This document shows positions 25,011 to 32,056 of a DNA stretch of 32,056 nt, piece by piece. Source of the DNA: Desulfobacteraceae bacterium (lineage in GTDB: Bacteria > Desulfobacterota > Desulfobacteria > Desulfobacterales > SKZT01); assembly GCA_011389745.1 (NCBI GenBank), contig JAABTQ010000037.1:1-32056 (forward strand). Reading direction: 5' to 3'. Below the pieces are notes generated by a model. It ran no database searches. It was not told the DNA's origin and saw only the letters and a program-made list of their open reading frames with translations. The position numbers and the translations under genes were made by a program. The stretch's first letter is position 1. Every line of letters starts with the position of its first letter.

Positions 25011-26258
25011 ATGACAAAAAAAGGTGACGGAAGCGACAACCTTTTCTGTTCTTTTTGTGGAAAGAATCAGACAGAGGTTAAAAAACTCATTGCCGGTCCG
25101 GCTGTCTACATCTGCGATGAATGTATTCAGTTGTGCAGCGAAATTATTGAAGAAGAAGGCGAGAAAACATCCGCAGGAAAGCTTCAGAATGATCTTGTTC
25201 CCCGAAAAATCAAAGAGCTTCTGGATGAATATGTTATTGAACAGGAAAATGCCAAGAAGGTTTTATCCGTTGCGGTTCACAACCATTACAAACGGTTGGA
25301 TTCACTGGTAAATTCCGGAGATGTGGAAATCCAGAAAAGCAACATTTTGCTGATTGGCCCCACCGGATGCGGTAAAACTCTTTTGGCACAGACACTTGCC
25401 AGGTTCCTGAATGTACCGTTTACCATTGCGGATGCAACCAGTTTAACCGAGGCCGGTTATGTGGGAGAAGATGTTGAAAATATTATCCTGTCCCTTCTTC
25501 AGAATGCTGATTACGATGTGGAAAAAGCCAAGCGTGGCATTGTTTACATAGATGAAATAGACAAAATCGCCAGCAAATCCGATAATCCCTCGATCACGCG
25601 TGATGTTTCCGGCGAGGGTGTACAGCAGGCATTGTTGAAAATTATAGAGGGAACCACCGCCAGTGTTCCGCCCAAAGGCGGAAGAAAACACCCGCAACAG
25701 GATTTTGTCAAAGTAGATACAACCAACATATTGTTTATCTGCGGGGGTACTTTCACCGGGCTTCAGCAAATCATCGAGAAACGATTGGGGTCCAAAGTCA
25801 TGGGCTATGGTGCGAAAATTCACAAAAAGGAAGAAAGAAGTGTCGGGGAAATACTCAAGTTTTTCCAGCACGAAGATCTCATCAAATTCGGATTGATCCC
25901 CGAGTTTCTGGGTCGCCTTCCGGTGGTTGCCACTCTTGATGAACTCAATGAAGCATCGCTGATTCGAATTCTCACCGAGCCCAAAAACTCTTTGGTGAAA
26001 CAGTTTTCCAAACTTTTTGAAATTGAAGGTGTCAACCTGAGATTTACCGATACCGCCATGTCCGCAATCGCCAGAGAGGCTATCAAGCGTAAATCCGGGG
26101 CCAGAGGGCTCAGGGCAATACTGGAGTCGTGCATGCTCGATGTCATGTATGAAATCCCTTCTATTGACAACGTGAAAGAATGTGTGATCGGAGAAGAAGT
26201 TGTCCTTAAAGGTGAAAAGCCGATCTTGTTGTATGAACAAACCAAAAAACAAGCGTAA
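25011..26258 (+). CDS. clpX: ClpX ATPase, unfoldase subunit of ClpXP
   Basis: This 415-residue AAA+ protein has the N-terminal C4 zinc-binding domain (Cys13, Cys16, Cys35, Cys38), Walker A 'GPTGCGKT' (116-123), Walker B with Asp181/Glu182 in '[10 protein letters not shown]', and the sensor and 'KSGARGLR' (about 362-369) region. It unfolds tagged substrates and feeds them to ClpP. It is translationally close to clpP (1-base gap, GGAGG before its ATG) and 20 bases upstream of lon. Confidence 0.97.
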   Translation: MTKKGDGSDNLFCSFCGKNQTEVKKLIAGPAVYICDECIQLCSEIIEEEGEKTSAGKLQNDLVPRKIKELLDEYVIEQENAKKVLSVAVHNHYKRLDSLVNSGDVEIQKSNILLIGPTGCGKTLLAQTLARFLNVPFTIADATSLTEAGYVGEDVENIILSLLQNADYDVEKAKRGIVYIDEIDKIASKSDNPSITRDVSGEGVQQALLKIIEGTTASVPPKGGRKHPQQDFVKVDTTNILFICGGTFTGLQQIIEKRLGSKVMGYGAKIHKKEERSVGEILKFFQHEDLIKFGLIPEFLGRLPVVATLDELNEASLIRILTEPKNSLVKQFSKLFEIEGVNLRFTDTAMSAIAREAIKRKSGARGLRAILESCMLDVMYEIPSIDNVKECVIGEEVVLKGEKPILLYEQTKKQA

Positions 26259-26278
26259 CCCAATAACGTTAACTAAAT

Positions 26279-28717
26279 ATGATCAAAATAGGTAAAATGT
26301 TTAAACATGATAGTTCCATTTTGAAATTGCAATTGCCGCTGCTTCCTTTGAGAGATATTGTGGTTTATCCTCACATGGTGGCTCCCCTATTTGTGGGCCG
26401 GCCCCGATCGGTCAATGCTCTGACCGAAGCCATGAACAAAGAAAAGCAGATATTTTTAGCCACTCAGAAAAGTGCCGGTGTGGATGATCCCAGTGAAAAA
26501 GATCTCAGCACGATCGGCACCATCGGAAATGTTCTTCAGCTTTTGAGGCTTCCGGACGGAACCGTTAAAGCGCTGGTTGAAGGAAAACAAAGAGCACAGA
26601 TCAAGCGCTTTATTCCCAATGAAAACTCTTTCCAGGTAGAGCTGGAACTTATAACCGAAGAAACCATTTCCCATGCCGAAAGTGTCGCTCTTATCAGGGC
26701 GGTTAATGAGGCTTTTGAAGAATATGCCAAGCTCAATACCAACATTTCCAAAGATCTGATCAGCGGTGTGGCTTCGATAACCAACCCGTCACAACTTGCG
26801 GATACCATCTCGGCACACTTTTCATTCAAGCTCGAAGATAAACAAAAGCTTCTGGAAACCCATTCCATCACAGAACGTTTGTCCCTGCTCATACGGTTAA
26901 TCAAAATGGAAATCGAGATATTCCGTATGGACAAGCGAATAAAAGGCCGGGTCAAGGATCAGATGGAAAAAACCCAGCGCAATTATTATCTCAACGAACA
27001 GATGCGCGCTATTCGCAAGGAGATGGGTACCGAAGATGAAGGTGCGGATGAACTCAATGAGCTGGAAAAACGGATCAGAAAAAAACGAATGTCCAAGGAT
27101 GCCGTGGCCAAAGTCAATCAGGAGTTTAAAAAACTCAAACTCATGACTCCCATGTCTGCTGAAGCCACTGTGGTCAGAAACTATATCGAATGGATGATCA
27201 GTCTTCCGTGGTTTGACCGCTCAAAAGTACGCACAGACCTTGAAGAGGCAGAAAAAATCCTTAACGAAGACCATTTCGGGTTGGAAAAACCCAAAGAGAG
27301 GATTCTTGAATACCTGGCAGTGCAATCCCTGGTTAAAAAAATCAGAGGTCCGATTCTTTGCCTGGTAGGTCCTCCGGGTGTTGGAAAAACCTCACTGGCA
27401 AAATCCGTGGCGCGGGCTACCGGAAGAAAATTCGTTCGGTTGTCACTCGGAGGCGTACGTGATGAAGCTGAAATTCGCGGTCACCGCAGAACCTATATCG
27501 GCGCTATGCCCGGCAAGATCATTCAATCACTGAAAAAAGTCGGAGTCAACAACCCGGTTTTCTGTCTGGACGAAGTGGACAAAATGAGCATGGATTTCAG
27601 GGGAGATCCTTCCGCTGCTCTGCTGGAAGTGCTTGATCCGGAACAAAATTATGCGTTCAATGACCATTTCATGGACATTGATTATGATTTGTCGGACATA
27701 CTGTTTGTAACCACCGCCAATACCTTGCCGGAAATACCGCTTCCGCTGCAGGACCGGATGGAAATCATCAGACTTCCCGGTTACACTGAGTATGAAAAAA
27801 GCAACATAGCACATGACTTTCTGATACCTAAACAAATCAGGTTAAACGGCCTTGCCGATAAAGATATCCAGTTTTCAAAAAATGCCGTGCTGGAAATTAT
27901 TCAAAGATATACGCGTGAGGCCGGCGTGAGAAATCTGGAACGTGAACTCGCATCCGTTTGTCGCAAACTTGCCAAAGAATACATGAAAAACAAAGATGAA
28001 AAAACCTTTCGTGTGACATCCAGCAGCATTGGCAAATATCTGGGACCTCCCCGATTCAGGGTCAGCCAGATCGAGGAAAAAGACCAGGTCGGCACAGTAA
28101 CCGGCTTGGCATGGACCCACGTGGGCGGCGAACTTCTGATGATCGAAACGCTCATCATGCCGGGCAAGGGAGAAGTTTCCGTCACCGGCAAACTGGGTGA
28201 TGTGATGAAAGAATCCGCACAGGCCGCTGTAAGTTATGTCAGGTCCAGGGCGGATCATCTGATGATTGACAATACCTTTCATAAGAATTTTGATATTCAT
28301 ATTCATATTCCGGAAGGTGCAATTCCCAAAGACGGCCCTTCTGCAGGCATTTCCATGTGCACCTCTCTGGTTTCGGCTCTTTCCAAAAGACCGGTCCACA
28401 GAGATGTGGCCATGACCGGTGAAATCACGCTTCGGGGACGTGTTCTTCCTATTGGAGGGTTGAAAGAAAAAATTCTGGCCGCCCACCGGGGTGGGATTAA
28501 AAAAATCATCATTCCCAAAGATAACAAGAAAGATTTACAGGATATTCCTGCCAGTGTATCCAAACAACTGGAAATCATTCCGGTGGAACATATGGATGAA
28601 GTTCTTTCCCATGCGCTTATTGTCGGTGAAGGAGAATACCTTTTCAGAAAAGCCGACCTTCCTTTCGAGGTCATGGCCAAAGATGTTGAAAACCATGATC
28701 ATCGTTCCCTGATGTAG
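26279..28717 (+). CDS. lon: Lon protease (endopeptidase La)
   Basis: This 812-residue protein has the N-terminal substrate-binding LON domain (about 18-212), the AAA+ module with Walker A 'GPPGVGKT' (364-371) and Walker B 'VFCLDEVDK', and the C-terminal protease domain with catalytic Ser688 ('PKDGPSAG') and Lys731 ('GGLKEKIL'). Full length for the family. The start is uncertain: the ATG at 26279 lacks a Shine-Dalgarno, and the next ATG at 26297 is equally plausible; either leaves the LON domain intact. Confidence 0.96.
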   Translation: MIKIGKMFKHDSSILKLQLPLLPLRDIVVYPHMVAPLFVGRPRSVNALTEAMNKEKQIFLATQKSAGVDDPSEKDLSTIGTIGNVLQLLRLPDGTVKALVEGKQRAQIKRFIPNENSFQVELELITEETISHAESVALIRAVNEAFEEYAKLNTNISKDLISGVASITNPSQLADTISAHFSFKLEDKQKLLETHSITERLSLLIRLIKMEIEIFRMDKRIKGRVKDQMEKTQRNYYLNEQMRAIRKEMGTEDEGADELNELEKRIRKKRMSKDAVAKVNQEFKKLKLMTPMSAEATVVRNYIEWMISLPWFDRSKVRTDLEEAEKILNEDHFGLEKPKERILEYLAVQSLVKKIRGPILCLVGPPGVGKTSLAKSVARATGRKFVRLSLGGVRDEAEIRGHRRTYIGAMPGKIIQSLKKVGVNNPVFCLDEVDKMSMDFRGDPSAALLEVLDPEQNYAFNDHFMDIDYDLSDILFVTTANTLPEIPLPLQDRMEIIRLPGYTEYEKSNIAHDFLIPKQIRLNGLADKDIQFSKNAVLEIIQRYTREAGVRNLERELASVCRKLAKEYMKNKDEKTFRVTSSSIGKYLGPPRFRVSQIEEKDQVGTVTGLAWTHVGGELLMIETLIMPGKGEVSVTGKLGDVMKESAQAAVSYVRSRADHLMIDNTFHKNFDIHIHIPEGAIPKDGPSAGISMCTSLVSALSKRPVHRDVAMTGEITLRGRVLPIGGLKEKILAAHRGGIKKIIIPKDNKKDLQDIPASVSKQLEIIPVEHMDEVLSHALIVGEGEYLFRKADLPFEVMAKDVENHDHRSLM

Positions 28718-28755
28718 TTTTGGATTAAAATATATGAACTTTAACCAAATTCATC

Positions 28756-28784
28756 TTGACAAGGCACACGGGTTTTGCTAAATG
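28756..28784 (+). promoter_or_regulatory. Promoter for the tRNA-Val/tRNA-Asp pair
   Basis: TTGACA (28756-28761), 17 bases, then TAAATG (28779-28784) forms a good -35 with a moderate -10, about 47 bases upstream of tRNA-Val. Both tRNAs would be on one transcript ended by the terminator at 29047-29080. Confidence 0.5.
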
Positions 28785-28831
28785 ATCATTTCTTTGAGGG
28801 ATGACGGACCCTTGAGACTTTAATACAGTGT

Positions 28832-28907
28832 GGGCGGGTAGCTCAGCTGGGAGAGCATCGGCCTTACAAGCCGAGGGTCACAGGTTCAAGCCCTGTTCCG
28901 CCTACCA
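28832..28907 (+). tRNA. tRNA-Val(TAC)
   Basis: A full cloverleaf is visible: acceptor GGGCGGG paired (two wobbles) with TCCGCCT, anticodon stem TCGGC/GCCGA with TAC in the loop, T arm ACAGG-TTCAAGC-CCTGT, and an encoded CCA (28905-28907). Confidence 0.97.
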
Positions 28908-28957
28908 TTTTTCTCAGCCGCCGGAAAAGGGTGATTCTCTCAAATAACCATTAGTTC

Positions 28958-29034
<77 letters not shown>

Positions 29035-29046
29035 ATTTTGATAATA

Positions 29047-29080
29047 AAATCAGCAGGTTTCATAGCCTGCTGATTTTTAT
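29047..29080 (+). terminator. Rho-independent terminator after tRNA-Asp
   Basis: AAATCAGCAGG and CCTGCTGATTT form an 11-bp perfect stem with an 8-base loop, followed by TTTTTATTTT. It begins 13 bases after the tRNA CCA. Confidence 0.9.
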
Positions 29081-29137
29081 TTTAACGTTCTCACTTTCTC
29101 GGGTACCCTTTGGGTACTTTTGTTTCAGATAACAAAT

Positions 29138-29470
29138 TCAAATCATCCCGCATATAAGGACTCTTTCCTCGCAATTTGCCGCCATAAGCAAGCGCTGAAT
29201 GTCTTCGGTAGGCGGTGTGTATTGTTGTGCCCGGTCATGGCGGAATTTATCAACCTTAATTACCGGATTGATCGGAAAATCAAAGCGCTTAATTCCCCAA
29301 TTCCAAAGTGCAAGCAAATTTTTCCGGTCTTTGTTTGCTGCGTTTGCTGACCGGGTTTTGGCCCGGGTTTCGAGATAAGTTGCCACCATATCAACGGTTA
29401 TGACCTCGACTGGTGTTTCTTTTCCCCAATGAGAATGGGCCAGGATGCATAAAATGGCGGGATGGTCAAA
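29138..29470 (-). pseudogene. Tyrosine recombinase (integrase) N-terminal remnant
   Basis: The minus strand encodes a core-binding (SAM-like) domain fragment: 'AHSHWGKETPVEVITVDMVA', 'NAANKDRKNLLALWNWGI' and 'QQYTPPTEDIQRLLMAA'. The frame stops at 29138 before the catalytic domain with its Arg/His/Tyr residues, and no credible start is visible at the 5' side, where the frame collides with the 53-residue gene upstream. It lies beside tRNA-Asp, a common integration site, and points toward it. Confidence 0.65.
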
Positions 29471-29477
29471 AAAGGAT

Positions 29478-29639
29478 TTACAATTTGCCGTCCATGATTT
29501 CCTGAACGATCTCCGCCGCCTCCAACAATCTATTTACATTTTGAATGGATAAGGCTTCCTTGGTGTTGGTTTTGCCCAACCGTCCTTTCTCACTGATGAA
29601 CTCGATCTTTGCCTCTTGTTTTTTGTCGATGACTTGCAT
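29478..29639 (-). CDS. Small hypothetical protein, 53 residues
   Basis: An ATG at 29639, preceded by GAGGG about 6 bases upstream, opens a 53-codon frame that begins 'MQVIDKKQEAKIEFISEKGR', continues 'LGKTNTKEALSIQNVNRLLE' and ends 'IVQEIMDGKL'. It is hydrophilic and mostly helical with no recognised domain. The frame lies directly upstream of the integrase remnant on the same strand, so it may be an accessory gene of the same lost element. Confidence 0.5.
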   Translation of the reverse strand: MQVIDKKQEAKIEFISEKGRLGKTNTKEALSIQNVNRLLEAAEIVQEIMDGKL

Positions 29640-29927
29640 AACAATTCCCTCTTAATGGGTTTTGTTTTTCTTTAATTATGAAGGAAAATGGGGAACCGCA
29701 CCCTGAGAAAAAATGAGGTCAAAAAAGTTTTAAAAATTACCGGAAAGTATATGGCGTAACGCTCGGATTAGTAAGTCCGATAATATTATATAAAAATCGT
29801 GGAATTTGTTCCTCTATACTTGGTTGGATCACAGATAAAGTGGTTTGAAGCGGGTATTTTTTCGAAAGTCTTTACATGAGTCTTAGGATAAAAAGACTAA
29901 ATGTCATAAGAAAACTGGAGCAGAACA
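29640..29927. other. AT-rich intergenic stretch with two dyads
   Basis: No gene is visible. TCGGATT-AGTA-AGTCCGA (29763-29780) is an inverted repeat with six of seven arm matches. AGTCTT (29879-29884) and AAGACT (29893-29898) form another, with an extra AGTCTT copy at 29867-29872, about 30-60 bases before the next start codon. These could be operators for the truncated gene that follows. Confidence 0.35.
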
Positions 29928-30167
29928 ATGGGGGAAGACAAAAATAGCATTATGTGTTTAAACGGAAAACTGCCTTCAGTCAAAGGCAACGGAACTATGA
30001 AAGCATATCACGAAACACTTTTAATCATAGCAAAAAATGCATTTGATAGAGAAGAGTATGAATTGTCTGTTATTTTAGCTACTTCTGCCTGTGAAATACT
30101 TACTGAAACAGCCTTTAGGCTATTATTTGGTTATAGGAAAATCGATTATCTCTATTTGGCAAGGTGA
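29928..30167 (+). pseudogene. 5' part of an unknown gene, truncated by a transposase fragment
   Basis: The 79-codon frame has a good Shine-Dalgarno (GGAG) and encodes a helical segment with 'AYHETLLIIAKNAFDREEYE' and 'LSVILATSACEILTETAF', like the helical N-termini of proteins that often read 'ACEILTE'. It ends at a stop in the junction with the transposase fragment starting at about 30165, so the natural C-terminus is lost. The family is not recognised with confidence. Confidence 0.5.
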
Positions 30168-30793
30168 TCAATAAATATAAGGTTGGTAAGCATTTCAAGC
30201 TCGATATCGGTGACAACGACTTCAATTTTGAGACTGATCAGGATAAAGTCAAGGCAGAGGCGGCGTTGGACGGTATTTACATCATCCGCACCAGTCTCGC
30301 TAAAGAGCAGATGGATACTGACGAAACGGTTCGGGGCTACAAGCAGCTCAATCAGGCTGAGCGGGCATTTCGCAGTTTTAAGACCGTGGATCTGATGGTC
30401 CGTCCGATTCGTCATCGACTCGAAGACCGGGTTCGTGCTCACATCTTCTTGTGTATGCTGGCATACTATGTCCAGTGGCACATGATGCAAGCCTGGCGGC
30501 CACTGATTTATGCCGACGAAGAACAGCAGGCAAAAGTCTCCCGCGATCCGGTTGCACCCGCAAAACGATCAGCTTCAGCCATGCAAAAAGTTCATACCAA
30601 AAGTCTTGATGATGGCTCACCGGTTCATTCTTTTCGAAGTCTGCTCGATCATCTTGGAGCAATTGTCCGAGCGACTTGCCCTTGCCTTGGAGAAAAGGAC
30701 GACTCGTCAACTTTCACGATCATCACAAAGGCTAACCCCAAACAACAAAAAGCATTCGACTTGCTTGAATCGATAAACCAGTTGACAGCATAA
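30164..30793 (+). mobile_element. IS1634-type (IS4 superfamily) transposase, C-terminal fragment
   Basis: The 209-codon frame encodes the C-terminal part of a DDE transposase of the IS1634 type: 'ALDGIYIIRTSLAKEQMDTD', 'VRGYKQLNQAERAFRSFKTV' and 'RLEDRVRAHIFLCMLAYYVQ', which contains the conserved Glu region. The N-terminal half with the first Asp residues is absent, and the sequence begins abruptly inside another gene. The start codon is fortuitous. A 125-base stretch is duplicated at 18357-18480. Confidence 0.88.
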
Positions 30794-30845
30794 TCACACC
30801 TGCTTTTATTTTAACTCACTAATTTTAATGGATATTTATGTCATT

Positions 30846-31250
30846 TCAGAAAAGGAACATCAGATTAAGGTTCGGTGCATATGGCGGTAGAAATTCCAAT
30901 TTGAGTTTAGGGTGCTTTTGAAGCCATTCTCTAACAATTTTTGCCTTAAAATATTTGGCATTATCCAAAAAAAGCACGATGCCAGGGGCTCGATTATAGG
31001 CTTTTAGGATTACACTGAAGTATTCAATAACCCGTTGCGCATCGCAATTTTCTTCTCCGGTAAGGTGAACAAATGAAAGTGAATCTGGATTATAAGCGCC
31101 TAATATATTCAGTCGTTGACGGCTTGTATTGGTTTCTATTATTGGCGCTTTCTTGGGATCTCCCCAACAAAGCCCCGGAATATTCTGATGGATCAAATGC
31201 ATACCATCTCCAAACAAAAACACAGTTCCCGGTTCACTGGTAAGTTTCAT
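30846..31250 (-). mobile_element. IS630-type transposase DDE part, C-terminally truncated
   Basis: The 134-codon frame encodes the catalytic half of an IS630-type transposase: first Asp in 'FLFGDGMHLIHQNIPGLCWG', second Asp in 'IVLFLDNAKYFKAKIV'. It stops just after 'PPYAPNLNL', where intact relatives continue with the catalytic Glu ('IERLWK'), so the third catalytic residue is missing. It overlaps the upstream helix-turn-helix frame by four bases (ATGA). The break lies next to the IS1634-type fragment. Confidence 0.85.
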
Positions 31251-31732
31251 TTCAAAATATTTTTTGATGTTTTTTTTTGTTCCTCTTCGCTGGGTGGATT
31301 GCCAGGTACAACCTTGGGACGTAAAACCTTAATTCCCTTTTTTTTAAGCAATTTTCTTACAGCTTCGTTGCTATAATCAACTTCAAAATGATCTTTTATG
31401 TATTTTCTGACTTCTTTAGTTTTTCCCGGGTTAGTCTGTGTTACCCAGTTTACAACCTGATTGATTTGCTCTGAATCCAGGTACGATTGTTTTGGCTTGT
31501 ATTGAAAAGAGTTTAAGCTGTTGATTCCTTTTGTTACGTACTGACAATGCCAGTTTTCAATGGTTTTAATAGATTTTCCGATAATAGATGCAATCGTGTT
31601 AAGCTCTACTTTATTGGCCGACATTAAGAGAGTCATAAATCTTACTTTTAGCCGGACATCGGGTTGATTGTCTCTGTATTTATATAATTTAGCAATTTGT
31701 TCATCGTCAAACTCATATTTTGATACATCCAT
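31247..31732 (-). mobile_element. IS630-type transposase helix-turn-helix part
   Basis: The 161-codon frame (from the ATG at 31732, which has GGAGGT 4 bases upstream) holds the DNA-binding half: 'ANKVELNTIASIIGKSIKTI' helix-turn-helix and a winged-helix segment ending 'LRPKVVPGNPPSEEEQ'. In one-piece relatives the chain continues directly into the DDE domain; here a run of nine A (31278-31270) puts the two halves in different frames. A -1 slip at that run would join them. Confidence 0.85.
31270..31278 (-). other. A9 run, possible -1 frameshift site in the IS630-type transposase
   Basis: On the minus strand CAA AAA AAA ACA is in frame with the helix-turn-helix part. A -1 slip on A AAA AAA continues as 'NIKKYFEMKLT' straight into the DDE part. 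Such runs support programmed or transcriptional slippage in some insertion sequences. It could also be a simple indel. Confidence 0.45.
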
Positions 31733-31894
31733 AAGCACCTCCATCACTTAAGTAGTTGGCTGTACCATATATGTATCAATGATCTTCATTATTGTCTATA
31801 GCAGATTGTTTTATTTAGGATAAGCGCATTAAGCAAATAATATGCCAATAAAACCTAAGTCGGAGTACTATAACAAAAAAGGTTAAACCGGAAA

Positions 31895-32056
31895 TCACTT
31901 TTTGGGTTCCCGAATCTCTATTCTAGGTTCATTTTCAAGTTCATCTTCAGGCACAAACGTAATCCGCATTCCCCAACCCGAGTATGTTGAAAGCAGCTTC
32001 CCAAATTCTTTCAAGGTTAATTCCTTTTCATCGATACAGACGAAGACATCATCATC
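31895..32056 (-). CDS. Hypothetical protein, 3' end only
   Basis: The minus-strand frame is open from the right edge to TGA at 31897-31895, 53 codons. It includes 'DDDVFVCIDEKELTLKEFGK', 'LLSTYSGWGMRITFVPEDEL' and a 'EIREPKK' end. It is acidic, soluble and not assigned to a family with confidence. The start lies outside the window. Confidence 0.6.
   Translation of the reverse strand, partial: DDDVFVCIDEKELTLKEFGKLLSTYSGWGMRITFVPEDELENEPRIEIREPKK

Noticed and set aside
25443-26252. 269-codon minus-strand frame over clpX
   Set aside because: It is a shadow of the highly conserved clpX gene, with no start signal or known domain.
27875-28486. 203-codon minus-strand frame over lon
   Set aside because: It is antisense to the Lon protease domain and has no recognisable motif.

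Overview
The window looks like a chromosomal segment of a Desulfobacterota (former Deltaproteobacteria) organism, most likely a sulfate-reducer-like Desulfobacterales member. This is an inference from content: a complete set of futalosine-route menaquinone genes in one cluster, a histidine kinase with a cysteine-rich 'two-CW' type insert, a tig-clpP-clpX-lon block, a moderate-GC AT-leaning composition, and scattered transposon remnants. No rRNA or other taxonomic marker is present.

Layout. (1) 1-5574, minus strand: a four-gene signalling operon in the order PhnD-like lipoprotein, PAS histidine kinase, stand-alone receiver, PEP-synthase/PPDK-like phosphotransferase; the last gene runs off the left edge. 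(2) 5924-7246: a DUF21/CBS (HlyC/CorC-type) membrane protein. (3) 7247-8901: a repeat-rich accessory patch with a hicAB toxin-antitoxin locus whose toxin gene carries a one-base frameshift. (4) 8902-15707, plus strand: seven tightly packed or overlapping menaquinone genes (UbiD-, UbiA- and UbiX-type genes, then mqnE, mqnA, mqnC, mqnD). Together they cover chorismate to demethylmenaquinone, except for the step that removes adenine from aminofutalosine and the final methylation. (5) 15733-18143, minus strand: a small redox-flavoured group (DUF4242 protein, radical SAM/SPASM protein, ABM-fold monooxygenase) interleaved with decayed gene ends. (6) 18357-22408: a transposase scrap, a 124-bp MITE-like element abutting a SemiSWEET sugar transporter gene, an 873-residue dynamin-like GTPase, and a convergent DUF1285-like gene. 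(7) 22424-29034: tRNA-Pro and tRNA-Leu, the proteostasis block tig-clpP-clpX-lon, then tRNA-Val and tRNA-Asp with a clear terminator. (8) 29081-32056: a mobile-element graveyard beside tRNA-Asp, with an integrase remnant, a 53-residue unknown, a truncated unknown gene cut by an IS1634-type transposase fragment, a truncated and frameshifted IS630-type transposase, and the 3' end of a hypothetical gene at the right edge.

How the genes work together. The menaquinone operon supplies the respiratory quinone; the neighbouring ABM-fold and radical SAM genes may be linked to quinone or redox chemistry, but that link is only positional. Trigger factor, ClpXP and Lon form a standard folding and degradation module. 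The left operon reads as a ligand-sensing relay ending in a PEP/pyruvate-type phosphotransferase, which is the least conventional arrangement in the window. Two frameshifts (hicA and the IS630 transposase) sit at homopolymer runs, so sequencing error must be excluded before biological meaning is attached to them.
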